Shown here in pieces: positions 18,564-28,099 of a DNA stretch of 37,306 nucleotides. The notes beneath the pieces were generated by a model, which worked only from the letters and a program-made list of their open reading frames with translations, made no database searches and was not told the DNA's origin. How positions within the stretch are numbered: position 1 is the first letter of the stretch; the number at the start of each line of letters is the position of its first letter. This DNA is from Endozoicomonas sp. YOMI1 (GTDB taxonomy: Bacteria > Pseudomonadota > Gammaproteobacteria > Pseudomonadales > Endozoicomonadaceae): contig NZ_JAHHPM010000457.1 in assembly GCF_024606345.1 (NCBI RefSeq), positions 1-37,306 of the forward strand, read 5' to 3'. The translations under genes and the position numbers were made by a program.

Positions 18564-19478
18564 ATGATCAGACAGCGTACACTGAAAAATATTATTCGTG
18601 CTACGGGTGTGGGCCTTCACTCTGGTGAAAAGGTTTACCTCACGCTTAAGCCAGCTTCCGTAGATACCGGCATCATTTTCTGTCGAACAGACCTTGACCC
18701 GGTGGTTGAAATTCCGGCACATGCCCTGAATGTCGGGCAGACGACGCTTTGCACCTCTTTGCATAAACACGGCACCCGAATTGACACCGTTGAACACCTT
18801 CTCTCCGCTCTGGCCGGGCTGGGTATTGATAATGCCTACGTTGAGGTCAGTGCCCACGAAGTACCCATTATGGATGGCAGTGCTGGTCCATTTGTATTCC
18901 TGTTACAGTCCGCAGGTATTCAGGAGCAGAATGCACCCAAGAAGTTCGTTCGCATCAAAGAAGATGTGACGGTGACTGATGGGGATAAAACGGCAACCTT
19001 CAAACCATACGACGGTTTTAAAGTAAGTTTTACCATTGACTTTGATCACCCTGTTTTCAAAAGCCGCTCTCAAACAGCGTCGATTGACTTCTCCAGTACC
19101 TCTTTTGTGAAAGAAGTCAGCAGAGCCCGTACTTTCGGTTTTATGCGCGATGTTGAATACCTCCGTTCCCAGAATCTGGCGCTTGGTGGCAGTGTGGATA
19201 ATGTGGTTGTTGTCGATGACTACCGAATTCTCAATGAAGATGGTCTCCGCTATCATGATGAGTTTGTTAAGCATAAAATGCTGGACGCAATCGGCGACCT
19301 TTATTTGCTCGGGCATAGCCTGATCGGTCAGTTTGTTGGTCATAAATCTGGGCATGAGCTTAATAATAAACTGGTTAGAACGTTGCTTGCTAATGAGAAA
19401 TTATGGGAGAAAGTGACTTTCGAAGAGGCTGAGGTTTCTCCAATTTCCTATCAGAAACCTGTTGCTGTAACGGCTTAA
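18564..19478 (+). CDS. lpxC: UDP-3-O-acyl-N-acetylglucosamine deacetylase LpxC
   Basis: Zinc amidase catalysing the committed step of lipid A synthesis. It is 304 residues (E. coli 305) and alignable end to end. Zinc ligands are visible at His78 ([10 protein letters not shown]), His237 and Asp241 ([10 protein letters not shown]); the general acid region has His264 ([12 protein letters not shown]). Further blocks are [12 protein letters not shown] and [15 protein letters not shown]. The C-terminus is KPVAVTA, which resembles the hydrophobic C-terminal degron that in E. coli LpxC is used by FtsH; whether it works the same way here is inference. A terminator follows. Confidence 0.98.
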   Translation: MIRQRTLKNIIRATGVGLHSGEKVYLTLKPASVDTGIIFCRTDLDPVVEIPAHALNVGQTTLCTSLHKHGTRIDTVEHLLSALAGLGIDNAYVEVSAHEVPIMDGSAGPFVFLLQSAGIQEQNAPKKFVRIKEDVTVTDGDKTATFKPYDGFKVSFTIDFDHPVFKSRSQTASIDFSSTSFVKEVSRARTFGFMRDVEYLRSQNLALGGSVDNVVVVDDYRILNEDGLRYHDEFVKHKMLDAIGDLYLLGHSLIGQFVGHKSGHELNNKLVRTLLANEKLWEKVTFEEAEVSPISYQKPVAVTA

Positions 19479-19550
19479 TGGCTGCTTTTTGGGTTAATGT
19501 TGATCTGTTACGTGATTTTTTGCGAGGCTGGAAAACTTTAGTCTTGAAAT

Positions 19551-19576
19551 AGGCCGCATTAATAGTGGCCTTTTTT
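19551..19576 (+). terminator. Rho-independent terminator after lpxC
   Basis: Stem AGGCCGC/GTGGCCT (7 pairs, one G-T) with loop ATTAATA, followed by six T. It lies 72 bp past the lpxC stop and closes the dcw transcription unit. Confidence 0.8.
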
Positions 19577-19856
19577 CTAAGTGGGTGTCAGTAAAAAGTC
19601 TTTATCTCACGCTGTTTTCTGATGAGTGCAGAGTTTTGTTTAGTACTGTTTTTTTTGACGTTAAACTGGGTTGACCGCATTAAAAAATACTGTTTTGCAA
19701 CGATAACATCAGTATCAGGTGGCTCTTTATGGCACGGTGGGGTGTAGATGAGTGTCACTGAAGAAGTGTGGAAATCCGTCCTCTGGTTCTATATTTTGCA
19801 GGTTCCTAAAATACAATAGTGGAGATGTGCTGCTGGCTTGGCATTAAGGGCTGCTA
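19577..19856. other. Intergenic region before the M23 peptidase gene
   Basis: AT-rich with no convincing gene. TTGACG (near 19656) and TTGACC (near 19670) are -35-like sequences but without well-spaced -10 boxes. The DUF721 gene found here in Pseudomonas is absent. Confidence 0.4.
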
Positions 19857-20792
19857 ATGAAAATTATTGTCGTTAATCAAGGTCATTCTCGAACCCGAAC
19901 TTATTCCGGAAGTGGAAAATGGGTAGGGATTTTGTGTTGCTGTGCCTTATTGCTATCCATGGCCGTTGGTGGTGGTACAATGTATGCTTGGTTGACCAAT
20001 AATCAGGAGCATATGTTAACCCGTGAAGGCGTAAAAAACTGGAAACAGGTTCTGAATACACAGCAACAAGATCTTGGCCTTGTTCGTCAGCAGGCACAAA
20101 ACCAGCTGGATGCTCTGATGCTCAGGCTTTCTGAACTTCAAGGGCGTATGACCCGACTTGATGCCCTTGGCGAACGCCTTACCAGCAAGGCAAGGCTGGA
20201 TGATGGTGAGTTTGACTTCAGTGACATTCCTGCGCTGGGTGGCCCTCAGGAGTTTGCTGAGGCAGAAGCAACCTACAGCAAGGTGAGTCTGATTGATGCT
20301 ATTGATCAATTGGCGGATCAGATCGATAACCGTGAAGAACAGCTGGACCTTCTGGATAATCTTATTTCCAACAGAACCCTTCATGACGATGCATTTCTGG
20401 CAGGTTTGCCCGTCAGAAAAGGCTGGCTCTCTTCCCGTTATGGTCGCCGTACAGACCCGTTTACTGGTAAGGGTGCCTGGCATAATGGTGTGGATTTTGC
20501 CGGTAAGCGCGGCTCGGACATTATTTCCGTTGCTGCAGGTGTTGTTGTCTGGTCAGGCACCCGCTCAGGCTTTGGGCTTCTGGTGGAGGTTAATCATGGC
20601 AATGGCTATTTAACACGTTATGCCCATAATGATGAAAGTCTGGTCAAAGTCGGTGATATTGTCACCAGAGGGCAGGCTATTGCCAAAATGGGCAGTTCCG
20701 GTCGGTCAACCGGACCACATGTACACTTTGAGGTTTTGAAAAATGGTAAGCCTCAGGATCCTTCGAGATATATCTACAGAGCAAGTAAGTAG
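19857..20792 (+). CDS. Membrane-anchored M23 (LytM) metallopeptidase
   Basis: Probable periplasmic peptidoglycan endopeptidase or LytM factor. The 311-residue protein has a short cytoplasmic start, one membrane anchor (about 22-45), coiled-coil segments (about 60-110 and 140-172), and a C-terminal M23 domain from about 188. Zinc-site residues are present: His209 and Asp213 in AWHNGVDFAG, His257 in RYAHND, and His288/His290 in GPHVHFEV, so it should be catalytically competent. A similar gene lies between lpxC and secA in pseudomonads. No LysM domain or lipobox is seen, so it is not NlpD. It stands alone, with leaders on both sides. Confidence 0.92.
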   Translation: MKIIVVNQGHSRTRTYSGSGKWVGILCCCALLLSMAVGGGTMYAWLTNNQEHMLTREGVKNWKQVLNTQQQDLGLVRQQAQNQLDALMLRLSELQGRMTRLDALGERLTSKARLDDGEFDFSDIPALGGPQEFAEAEATYSKVSLIDAIDQLADQIDNREEQLDLLDNLISNRTLHDDAFLAGLPVRKGWLSSRYGRRTDPFTGKGAWHNGVDFAGKRGSDIISVAAGVVVWSGTRSGFGLLVEVNHGNGYLTRYAHNDESLVKVGDIVTRGQAIAKMGSSGRSTGPHVHFEVLKNGKPQDPSRYIYRASK

Positions 20793-21207
20793 CATATAAG
20801 GCTGATTTTTTTCTTCTACCTTGGGACTGGCATTATTTTCGTACTCTACAACGACGGCGAAGTTCACGGATGAGATGAAGATGCGGTTTTATGATTTTTC
20901 CACCCCTGGCCAAGGCTTCAGGATGCTGCAATCAGAGCAATATTATCTGCCTTCAAGATTGGTTTGCTGAATATACCAGGTTAATTTTCTCTGAGTTCTG
21001 TTTTTCTGGATTTTATGGTTGCTTATCACTCTGTTGAGTCTTATTTTCCGACTCAGTTCAATTGACAGTACAGAAATACGACTAATATAGATGAGTCTTT
21101 GCCGTGATTGTCATAGAATGTCGGGCTATTGTGCGCTTGTCTGCTCCAGCCCGGATTGTTGGTAGGAGGACAGCTCCGGAAACAGAGTGTGAGACTGTTA
21201 ACAACTT
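20793..21207. other. Long secA leader / intergenic region
   Basis: This 415-bp gap contains a promoter (separate entry) and no recognised secM. A 31-codon ORF at 20875-20970 (ending PSRLVC) has no good ribosome site and no SecM-like arrest motif. GGAGG at 21165-21169 lies about 39 nt before the secA ATG, flanked by complementary CCGGA (21151-21155) and TCCGG (21175-21179), so the leader may fold. No strong terminator for the preceding gene was found. Confidence 0.45.
21062..21091 (+). promoter_or_regulatory. Sigma70-type promoter of secA
   Basis: A consensus TTGACA (21062-21067) is followed by the AT-rich block TAATATAGA (21083-21091). ATATAG gives a 17-bp and TATAGA an 18-bp spacer. The expected leader is about 110 nt. 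Confidence 0.6.
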
Positions 21208-23943
21208 ATGTTTGCTTCTTTAATTAAGAAAGTTATTGGTAGCCGGAATGACCGCCAGCTGAAACGGATGAGCAAGATTGTCAAATCAATCAATGCCCTG
21301 GAAGAAAGCCTGGCTGCCCTGAGCGATGATGAGCTGAAGGCTAAAACAGGAGAGTTTCGCGACCGCTTCAACCAGGGCGAAACCCTTGATGACCTGTTGC
21401 CTGAGTCGTTTGCTGTTGTTCGTGAGGCAGGCAAGCGAGTGATGGGCATGCGTCATTTTGACGTCCAGCTTATTGGTGGTATGACCCTGCATGAAGGGCG
21501 CATTGCCGAGATGCGCACCGGTGAAGGTAAGACACTGGTAGCAACACTGCCTGCTTATTTGAATGCTATTCCCGATCAGGGCGTTCATGTGGTTACCGTG
21601 AATGATTACCTGGCCCGTCGTGATGCGAACTGGATGCGCCCACTCTATGAGTTTCTGGGGATGAGCGTGGGCATTGTTGTCCCGCAGCAGGATCCGCAAG
21701 AGAAGCGTCAGGCCTACCAGGCGGATATCACCTACGGAACCAATAACGAGTTTGGTTTTGACTACCTTCGTGACAACATGGCCTTCCGTAAGGAGGATCG
21801 TTTCCAGCGTAATCTCTTCTTCTCTATTGTCGATGAGGTTGACTCGATTCTGATTGATGAGGCCAGAACACCGCTGATCATTTCAGGGCCTGCGGAAGAT
21901 TCATCTGTGCTTTATAAAAAGATGAATCAACTGGTTCCAAGGCTGCAACGACAGGAACCCATTCCTGAAGACCAGGATCCCAATACCGTTGAGCTTATCG
22001 GCCATTTCTCGGTTGATGAGAAGACCCGCCAGGTTGAGTTGAATGAACTGGGCCATCAGTTTATTGAGGAGCTGCTGCAACAGGAGGGTTTGTTGCCGGA
22101 AGGTGAAAGCCTTTACGCCTCCAACAACCTGAACTTGCTGCACCATGCGAATTCAGCCCTGAAAGCCCATGTGCTGTTTAACCGCAATGTGGAATACATT
22201 GTTCAGAATAATGAAGTTCTGCTGGTGGATGAGCATACTGGCCGGACCATGCCCGGTCGTCGTCTCTCAGAAGGTCTTCATCAGGCTATTGAAGCGAAAG
22301 AGGGGCTGCGCATTCAGGCTGAGAGTCAGACTCTGGCGTCCACAACCTTCCAGAATTATTTCCGGAATTATGACAAGCTGTCCGGCATGACCGGTACCGC
22401 CGATACTGAAGCGTTCGAGTTCCGTCAGATTTATGGCCTGGACGTGATTGTTATTCCCACTCACAAAGAGATGGTTCGTCAGGATGGTAATGATCTCGTT
22501 TACCTGACGATTGCTGAAAAATACGACGCCATTATTGAAGATATCAAAGAAACGGTGAAAGCCGAGCGTCCGGTTCTGGTGGGTACGGCTTCTATCGACT
22601 CTTCCGAGCATCTGTCCAAAGCCCTGGATAAGGCGGGCATTGCTCACCAGGTACTGAATGCCAAATTCCATGAGAAAGAAGCGGATATCATCGCCCAGGC
22701 TGGTCGTCCCGGGGCGGTCACCATCGCCACCAATATGGCGGGCCGTGGTACCGATATCATGCTGGGCGGTAACTGGAAGGCAGAAGTTGCCGAGCTGGAT
22801 AACCCGGCTCAGGAGCAAATTGATCAGATTAAAGCGGATTGGCAGAAACGCCACATGGCGGTGCTTGAGGCCGGTGGTCTTCATATTATCGGTACTGAGC
22901 GACACGAGTCACGACGCATTGATAACCAGTTAAGAGGTCGTTCCGGTCGTCAGGGAGACCCGGGCTCTTCCCGGTTTTATCTGTCTTTGGAAGACAGTCT
23001 GATGCGGATTTTCGCTTCTGAGCGGGTCAAGAACTTTATGAAAGCCCTGGGCATGGAAAAAGGTGAAGCCATTGAACACCGTATGGTCACCAATGCCATC
23101 GAAAAAGCCCAGCGTAAAGTGGAAGGTCGCAACTTCGATATTCGTAAGCAATTGCTGGAATATGATGATGTTGCCAATGATCAGCGTAAGGTGATTTATA
23201 ACCAGCGGGATGAACTGCTCAGTGCGGATGATGTTTCTGCCAGTATTGAAGCGCTGCGTGAAGACGTGGTGAGTGGCCTGATCAGTCAGCACATTCCGCC
23301 CCAGAGCCTGGAAGAGCAGTGGGATGTTAAAGGTCTGGAAGAGAAGCTGGCCAGCGAGCTTAATGAGCGTATGCCGGTTCAGCAGTGGCTGGATGAAGAT
23401 GATCGTCTGGATGAAGAAGCGCTTCGCGAGCGCATTCTCCAGGGGGTTATCGATTCCTACCGCAAGAAGGAGGCGTTGGCCGGTGCAGACGTTCTGCGCA
23501 ACTTTGAAAAGCATATTCTGCTGCGGATTCTGGATGACAAGTGGAAAGAACATCTGGCCACCATGGATCACCTGAGACAGGGCATTCATCTTCGTGGTTA
23601 TGCTCAGAAGAACCCCAAGCAGGAATACAAGCGTGAGGCGTTTGAGCTATTCCAGCAGATGCTTGAGGATATCAAGTACGACATTATTCGTATTATTTCC
23701 CATGTGCAGGTGCAGGAAGATGATCGAACTGCTGAGATGGAGCGGCAGCGTCGCGAGGAAATGGCCCGTAGAATGCAGTTTGAACATGCCCAGGCAAAGG
23801 GTGTAGAAGCTGAAGCCAGAGAGCAGGAAGCACCTGAAGCTCACCAGCCATTCGTTCGGGAAGGTCGTAAAGTGGGGCGGAATGATCCGTGCCCATGTGG
23901 TTCCGGTAAGAAGTACAAGCAGTGCCACGGTAGAATTGCCTGA
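21208..23943 (+). CDS. secA: Preprotein translocase ATPase SecA
   Basis: Motor ATPase driving proteins through SecYEG. The 911-residue protein matches E. coli SecA (901) along its length: N-terminal helix, NBD1 with Walker A RTGEGKT at 103-109 and [14 protein letters not shown], the preprotein-crosslinking domain, NBD2 with [14 protein letters not shown] and [23 protein letters not shown] (kept here as a family description of the arginine-finger region), helical scaffold and wing domains, a variable acidic linker, and the C-terminal SecB/zinc-binding motif with Cys895, Cys897, Cys906 and His907. The start ATG 21208 has no good Shine-Dalgarno immediately upstream. Confidence 0.98.
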   Translation: MFASLIKKVIGSRNDRQLKRMSKIVKSINALEESLAALSDDELKAKTGEFRDRFNQGETLDDLLPESFAVVREAGKRVMGMRHFDVQLIGGMTLHEGRIAEMRTGEGKTLVATLPAYLNAIPDQGVHVVTVNDYLARRDANWMRPLYEFLGMSVGIVVPQQDPQEKRQAYQADITYGTNNEFGFDYLRDNMAFRKEDRFQRNLFFSIVDEVDSILIDEARTPLIISGPAEDSSVLYKKMNQLVPRLQRQEPIPEDQDPNTVELIGHFSVDEKTRQVELNELGHQFIEELLQQEGLLPEGESLYASNNLNLLHHANSALKAHVLFNRNVEYIVQNNEVLLVDEHTGRTMPGRRLSEGLHQAIEAKEGLRIQAESQTLASTTFQNYFRNYDKLSGMTGTADTEAFEFRQIYGLDVIVIPTHKEMVRQDGNDLVYLTIAEKYDAIIEDIKETVKAERPVLVGTASIDSSEHLSKALDKAGIAHQVLNAKFHEKEADIIAQAGRPGAVTIATNMAGRGTDIMLGGNWKAEVAELDNPAQEQIDQIKADWQKRHMAVLEAGGLHIIGTERHESRRIDNQLRGRSGRQGDPGSSRFYLSLEDSLMRIFASERVKNFMKALGMEKGEAIEHRMVTNAIEKAQRKVEGRNFDIRKQLLEYDDVANDQRKVIYNQRDELLSADDVSASIEALREDVVSGLISQHIPPQSLEEQWDVKGLEEKLASELNERMPVQQWLDEDDRLDEEALRERILQGVIDSYRKKEALAGADVLRNFEKHILLRILDDKWKEHLATMDHLRQGIHLRGYAQKNPKQEYKREAFELFQQMLEDIKYDIIRIISHVQVQEDDRTAEMERQRREEMARRMQFEHAQAKGVEAEAREQEAPEAHQPFVREGRKVGRNDPCPCGSGKKYKQCHGRIA

Positions 23944-23965
23944 TCAGAGCGGGTAACTTAAACTG

Positions 23966-23996
23966 CGGGTCAGCCATAACAGGCTGGCCCGTTTTT
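23966..23996 (+). terminator. Rho-independent terminator after secA
   Basis: Ten-pair stem CGGGTCAGCC/GGCTGGCCCG (one T-G) with loop ATAACA, followed by TTTTT; 23 bp past the secA stop. Confidence 0.88.
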
Positions 23997-24088
23997 GTTT
24001 GCGCTTAAGCACCTGCTCAAAGCGGAAAACAAAATCGTCACCGCATGACAGTCAAAAATAAGCAACGATATCAGCAATGGAGTCAATC

Positions 24089-25306
24089 ATGGCAACGGGT
24101 TCTGGGGAATGGGCAGCAGTGAAACCGGTCAGGGGCTTCCGCCTGGGAATCGCAATGGCGGGTATCAGAAAACCCGGTCGCCGGGATCTTGTGGTCATGA
24201 ACTGGGATAAGGGAAGCTCAGTGGCTGGGGTTTTTACCCTTAATCGCTTCTGTGCTGCCCCCGTTCATTTAAGTCGTGAGCGCTTAACCGGTGATCCCCG
24301 TTACTTTCTGATTAACACCGGCAATGCCAATGCGGGAACCGGTGAGCAGGGAATGGCAGCAGCCAGGCAGGCGTCATCCGAGCTGGCGACGTTGTCTGGC
24401 GTGCATGAGTGGCAGGTCCTGCCGTTTTCAACCGGCGTGATTGGTGAACAGCTTCCGGTCAATACACTCTGTGCTGCGCTACCAGCGGCGCTGTCTGATT
24501 TGAAAGAAGATAACTGGTTGCATGGGGCTGAAGGAATCATGACCACAGATACGCGACCTAAAGGCAGCAGCCGACAATTTGAACATGAGGGAACCACCTA
24601 TACGGTCTCTGGAATCAGTAAAGGTGCCGGAATGATCAAGCCCAATATGGGAACCATGTTGGCTTATATCGCAACGGATGCAGCGGTTGAACCATCGTTT
24701 TTGCAAAACCTGCTGTTGGACATTACCAACCAATCGTTTAACCGGATCACCATTGATGGTGATACGTCAACCAATGATAGCTTTATGGTGGTTGCCACCG
24801 GGGCTGCAGGTAATGATGCTATTACTTCCCGTGATTCCCCGTTGGCAGAGAAACTGATAGGGAACCTTCGAGAGGTGGCTGTTGAGCTTGCTCAGGCAAT
24901 TGTCAGAGATGGCGAGGGGGCAACCAAATTTGTCACTGTAAAAGTGGCAGAGGCAGCTTCCCATCAGGACGCCCTGGAAGTGGCTTATACCGTCGCCCAT
25001 TCACCACTGGTTAAAACGGCCCTGTTTGCCAGTGACCCAAACTGGGGACGAATTCTGGCAGCCGTTGGCCGGGCCGATATTCCAGGGTTTGAGATTGATC
25101 GTGTATCCATCTGGCTGGGTGATACTGCCATTGTTGACTGTGGCCAGCCCGCAGTGGGTTATACGGAGGAGGCTGGCCAGAAAGTGATGAATCAGGAGGA
25201 AATCCTGATCAGGATTTCCCTGGGTGCAGGTCGTTGCAGTGAAGAGATCTGGACTACTGATTTATCCCATGAGTATGTAAAGATCAACGCCGAGTATCGC
25301 ACCTGA
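24089..25306 (+). CDS. argJ: Bifunctional ornithine acetyltransferase/N-acetylglutamate synthase ArgJ
   Basis: Transfers acetyl from N-acetylornithine to glutamate in the cyclic arginine pathway; some members also use acetyl-CoA. From ATG 24089 (GGAG at 24079-24082) it has 405 residues; ATG 24077 would add four. The family is self-cleaved before a nucleophilic Thr, here Thr189 in KPNMGTMLAYIATDA; the residue before it is Gly rather than the more usual Ala. Other blocks are INTGNANAGTG, FSTGVIGEQLP, TIDGDTSTNDS, RDGEGATKFVTV and ASDPNWGRILAAVGRA. It lies between secA and a mutT-like gene, as in pseudomonads. Confidence 0.95.
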   Translation: MATGSGEWAAVKPVRGFRLGIAMAGIRKPGRRDLVVMNWDKGSSVAGVFTLNRFCAAPVHLSRERLTGDPRYFLINTGNANAGTGEQGMAAARQASSELATLSGVHEWQVLPFSTGVIGEQLPVNTLCAALPAALSDLKEDNWLHGAEGIMTTDTRPKGSSRQFEHEGTTYTVSGISKGAGMIKPNMGTMLAYIATDAAVEPSFLQNLLLDITNQSFNRITIDGDTSTNDSFMVVATGAAGNDAITSRDSPLAEKLIGNLREVAVELAQAIVRDGEGATKFVTVKVAEAASHQDALEVAYTVAHSPLVKTALFASDPNWGRILAAVGRADIPGFEIDRVSIWLGDTAIVDCGQPAVGYTEEAGQKVMNQEEILIRISLGAGRCSEEIWTTDLSHEYVKINAEYRT

Positions 25307-25325
25307 ACGTATTGACCAAATTATT

Positions 25326-25370
25326 ATTGAAAAGCCATTATCGAAAAAGCCATGGTCGAAAAAGCCGAAA
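25326..25370 (+). repeat. Three 15-bp tandem repeats spanning the Nudix gene start
   Basis: ATTGAAAAGCCATTA (25326), TCGAAAAAGCCATGG (25341) and TCGAAAAAGCCGAAA (25356). The ATG at 25352 lies inside the second unit; no clear Shine-Dalgarno precedes it. An in-frame TGA at 25328 limits the start to this area. Confidence 0.6.
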
Positions 25371-26326
25371 AAAGCAAGGTTGACAATAGCAACGTTGTTC
25401 ATGTGGCGGTTGCTGTGATTCTTGGGGACGATGGCCGGGTTTTGCTGGCCAAACGTCCTGAAGATAAACACATGGGCGGTTTGTGGGAGTTTCCCGGTGG
25501 TAAAGTGGAGCCTGGGGAAGATATCCAGCTTGCCTTGAACCGGGAGCTTCGCGAAGAGTTGGACATTGACGTTTCAACATTTATACCCTTAATCAAAATT
25601 CGCCATGATTACCCTGACAAGTCCGTATTGCTGGATACCTGGGTTGTCAGTGGTATCCAGGGTGAGCCAAAAGGTAATGAAGGTCAGTTGATTCAGTGGG
25701 TTGAGAAGGGCAGTCTTAATGACTATGAGTTTCCCGAAGCCAATAAGGTGATTCTCCGGGCGCTGCAACTCCCTGACCGTTATATGATTACTGGTCATTT
25801 TGCGGAAAAAGAAACACTCTTCAATAGCGTTTCGGTAGCACTGGATAACGGTATTCGCCTGATTCAATTCCGGGCTCATTGGCTTGAGGGGAGTGACTAT
25901 CTCCGGCTGGCACAAGAACTGTCGAGTTTCGTTCAGGCAGCAGGTGGAACGCTGATCATCAAAGGGGATTTCTCCTTACTAGCAGAGTCATGGTGCCATG
26001 GGCTTCATTTGACCTCCCGTCAGCTGGATTTGCCGGTTAAGCCTGAAAAGCGGCATAGCAGTCAGCTACTGGTCGCCTCATGTCACGATAAGGAGCAGAT
26101 CAAAGCGGCCGAGGCGATGGCGGTGGACTTTATTACCCTATCACCCGTCAAGCCAACCGCTTCCCATCCTGAGGCCAGCCCCCTGGGATTGGAGCGGGCT
26201 GAAATGCTCACCGGAGTAGCAAAGGTTCCTGTGTTCTGGCTTGGGGGGATGAGTCCGGAAGATACAAATCTTGCCCGGCAATCGGGTGCCCAGGGGGTTG
26301 CAGCTATTCAGGCGTTCCGGGGCTAA
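25352..26326 (+). CDS. Nudix hydrolase (MutT-like) fused to a ThiE/TenI-like domain
   Basis: The N-terminal domain (about 15-135) is a MutT-type Nudix hydrolase, probably sanitising oxidised nucleotides. The Nudix box runs from Gly50 to Ile72: G50, E56, R64-E65-L66, E68-E69 are intact, but the position usually Gly is Asp71 (EELDID). The C-terminal half (about 150-324) resembles thiamine-phosphate synthase, with TLIIKGDFSLL, GLHLTSRQL, ASCHDKEQIKAAEAMAVDFITLSP (described by position about 245-268) and the phosphate-binding WLGGM followed by GAQGVAAIQAF. Such fusions are known in gammaproteobacteria (e.g. Pseudomonas PA4400). Whether the second domain still makes thiamine phosphate is unknown. 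Confidence 0.88.
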   Translation: MVEKAEKSKVDNSNVVHVAVAVILGDDGRVLLAKRPEDKHMGGLWEFPGGKVEPGEDIQLALNRELREELDIDVSTFIPLIKIRHDYPDKSVLLDTWVVSGIQGEPKGNEGQLIQWVEKGSLNDYEFPEANKVILRALQLPDRYMITGHFAEKETLFNSVSVALDNGIRLIQFRAHWLEGSDYLRLAQELSSFVQAAGGTLIIKGDFSLLAESWCHGLHLTSRQLDLPVKPEKRHSSQLLVASCHDKEQIKAAEAMAVDFITLSPVKPTASHPEASPLGLERAEMLTGVAKVPVFWLGGMSPEDTNLARQSGAQGVAAIQAFRG

Positions 26327-26340
26327 TTTTTCCCGGTTTC
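26317..26340 (+). terminator. Weak terminator-like hairpin at the end of the Nudix gene
   Basis: CCGGG (26317-26321) pairs with CCCGG (26332-26336) around a 10-nt loop holding the TAA stop, followed by only three T. A short stem makes this uncertain. Confidence 0.3.
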
Positions 26341-26420
26341 TAAACGCCTGCTCACAGCTATGTGGGCCATCAATTATTGACCTGTCATGCCCTTATTATG
26401 CATTTTATATATATCTAGTT

Positions 26421-26441
26421 CTTATTTAATTTCTAAATAAG
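26421..26441. promoter_or_regulatory. AT-rich perfect palindrome upstream of the coiled-coil gene
   Basis: CTTATTTA (26421-26428) and TAAATAAG (26434-26441) form an 8-bp perfect inverted repeat with a 5-bp spacer, about 95 bp before the next start codon. It is GC-poor and lacks a T tract, so it fits a protein-binding operator better than a terminator. No clearly spaced promoter was found nearby; TTGACC at 26377 lacks a well-placed -10. Confidence 0.45.
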
Positions 26442-26533
26442 ATAATTGTCCATTGAACCAACTCATAATTTTCCTCTCTAAAACACCAGTATCACTTGAA
26501 TAAATACCCAGACAATAAATAGAGGAAGTTATC

Positions 26534-28051
26534 ATGCCTAATCCCGTTGGTGGTGCACCTGCACCTCAAATGACCGTTGTGGAACCCCACAAAAGAGATT
26601 GGACTATTGTGAGATGGTGCCACAAAATCGCCGATACTGTTTCCGGTAAATTTGAACAAGGAAGCACAGTCGGTAAATGGCTTGGACGCGCAGTTGCGGC
26701 AGTCTTCGTACCTTTTGGAATTTTTCCTTCACTGGTTGGTGATGCAATCCATGGTGTCAGAAGTATTTATGACAGGCAAGTTGAAAAGAAAGAAGCCATT
26801 GATAAGAAAATTCCAACCAAAGCGGAATTTGAAGCGCTGAAAGCGGAGAAAGAAGCACTGCTTAAGAGGGTTTCTGTTGCAGAAGCAGAGGTCAGTAAAG
26901 CTAAGCTTGAAACTGCTGACCTTGCCAATCGTGCTGAAAGTGAAACTGACGCTCTGGTTCGAAATGCCCAGAAAGACGAGGCTGACCTGAAACAGAAGGC
27001 ACAGAAGGCATTCCATAAAGAGCGCGAATCCAAAGAACGTTGTATCCGTAGGCAGCATAATAAACTTCAAGCCAAGGATGCGGAATTAACAGACCAGTCA
27101 GAAAAACTAAAAGATCAGGAACAGAGACTGGCAGATCAGGATGGTAAAATTGATGCGCTGCAGAGAGCATTGGATGCTAACGTTGCAAAAGTGGTAGAGC
27201 TAACTGCGGGTCTGGATAACTTCAGGGCTGTAGCTCATCATTGTGAGAAAAAAGCTTATTATCATGAGCAGCGCGCTATCAATGAAGAAGGAAGGGCTGA
27301 TTATTGGTTAAGCGAGTGGCTCAAAGAAGATAATAAAACCTGGCAAGACAAATATCTGGATGATCTTTTGATAGGTATGAAAGATTTGAAAGATTTGAAA
27401 GAATTGGAAGCTACCGATGATTGCTCTGAGACAGGTTCTGTTTCAAGCTTTACAGACAGCGATGAGCCGAGTGTTGAGTACACAATTAGCATGCCAGGCG
27501 CTCAAGAAAGAATTGTCAGTGCCATTCCGAGTCAGATTGGCAGGTTTGTGGAACGAGGAAAACAACTTCATCAAGAAATTAAGCAATTTGGAGCAGGTGT
27601 TGACCATCTGTTTGGTGAACTTATAGGGTTAGTGGATACATTTGATCCAGATTTTGCCGGGATTGATGGAAGCATAGAAACTGATAGTTCTGTTACTGGT
27701 TCCATAAGCGTTATTTCAGAAGCCTCAGATGGAAGCACTTATTATAGTGATAGTGGGTCCGATTTATCGTTTGATGATTATGTGACTTTTCGCACGGAGG
27801 GTGATGCTCCTGCTTCTCACCCGGATGATGATGTTTCGTCTTGTTACGAGGAGGGTGATTCTTGGTCTTTTGGCACGAATGAAGACGTTCTGGAGGATTC
27901 CATTGACACCGAAAATCCAACTGTGATGTCTCCTGGTCGAAAAGTTACCGGAGAAGGCATTCTTTCAGATCACGGAGAGGCTTCAGATGGTAATGAAAGT
28001 TGGGAACTTTTGCAGAGTGATGGCGAAGAAATCTTACAGACTAACCTTTGA
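26534..28051 (+). CDS. Orphan coiled-coil protein with hydrophobic N-terminal segment and acidic Ser/Asp-rich tail
   Basis: I do not recognise a family. The 505-residue product has four parts. The N-terminus (1-45) contains PNPVGGAPAPQ. A hydrophobic stretch lies at about 46-75 (GKWLGRAVAAVFVPFGIFPS). A long highly charged coiled coil spans about 83-295, with heptad-like Ala/Leu spacing and Lys/Glu richness. The last 210 residues are acidic and rich in Ser, Asp and Gly (e.g. CSETGSVSSFTDSDEP, YYSDSGSDLSFDDY). The start has a good ribosome site (AGAGGAAG, 26520-26528). No classical signal peptide or lipobox is seen. It is flanked by conserved housekeeping genes and is visibly more AT-rich than they are, suggesting a lineage-specific insertion. 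A secreted or host-directed protein is one possibility; an intracellular scaffold is another. Confidence 0.85.
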   Translation: MPNPVGGAPAPQMTVVEPHKRDWTIVRWCHKIADTVSGKFEQGSTVGKWLGRAVAAVFVPFGIFPSLVGDAIHGVRSIYDRQVEKKEAIDKKIPTKAEFEALKAEKEALLKRVSVAEAEVSKAKLETADLANRAESETDALVRNAQKDEADLKQKAQKAFHKERESKERCIRRQHNKLQAKDAELTDQSEKLKDQEQRLADQDGKIDALQRALDANVAKVVELTAGLDNFRAVAHHCEKKAYYHEQRAINEEGRADYWLSEWLKEDNKTWQDKYLDDLLIGMKDLKDLKELEATDDCSETGSVSSFTDSDEPSVEYTISMPGAQERIVSAIPSQIGRFVERGKQLHQEIKQFGAGVDHLFGELIGLVDTFDPDFAGIDGSIETDSSVTGSISVISEASDGSTYYSDSGSDLSFDDYVTFRTEGDAPASHPDDDVSSCYEEGDSWSFGTNEDVLEDSIDTENPTVMSPGRKVTGEGILSDHGEASDGNESWELLQSDGEEILQTNL

Positions 28052-28099
28052 TCTCAAGCTAACGTTTGCCTGTGGCAGCAAAGCTTGAAAATTGGTTCG

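Noticed and set aside
20875-20970. 31-codon ORF upstream of secA as a possible SecM analogue.
   Set aside because: It has no clear ribosome site, no signal-like hydrophobic segment and no SecM-type arrest motif; kept only as part of the leader description.
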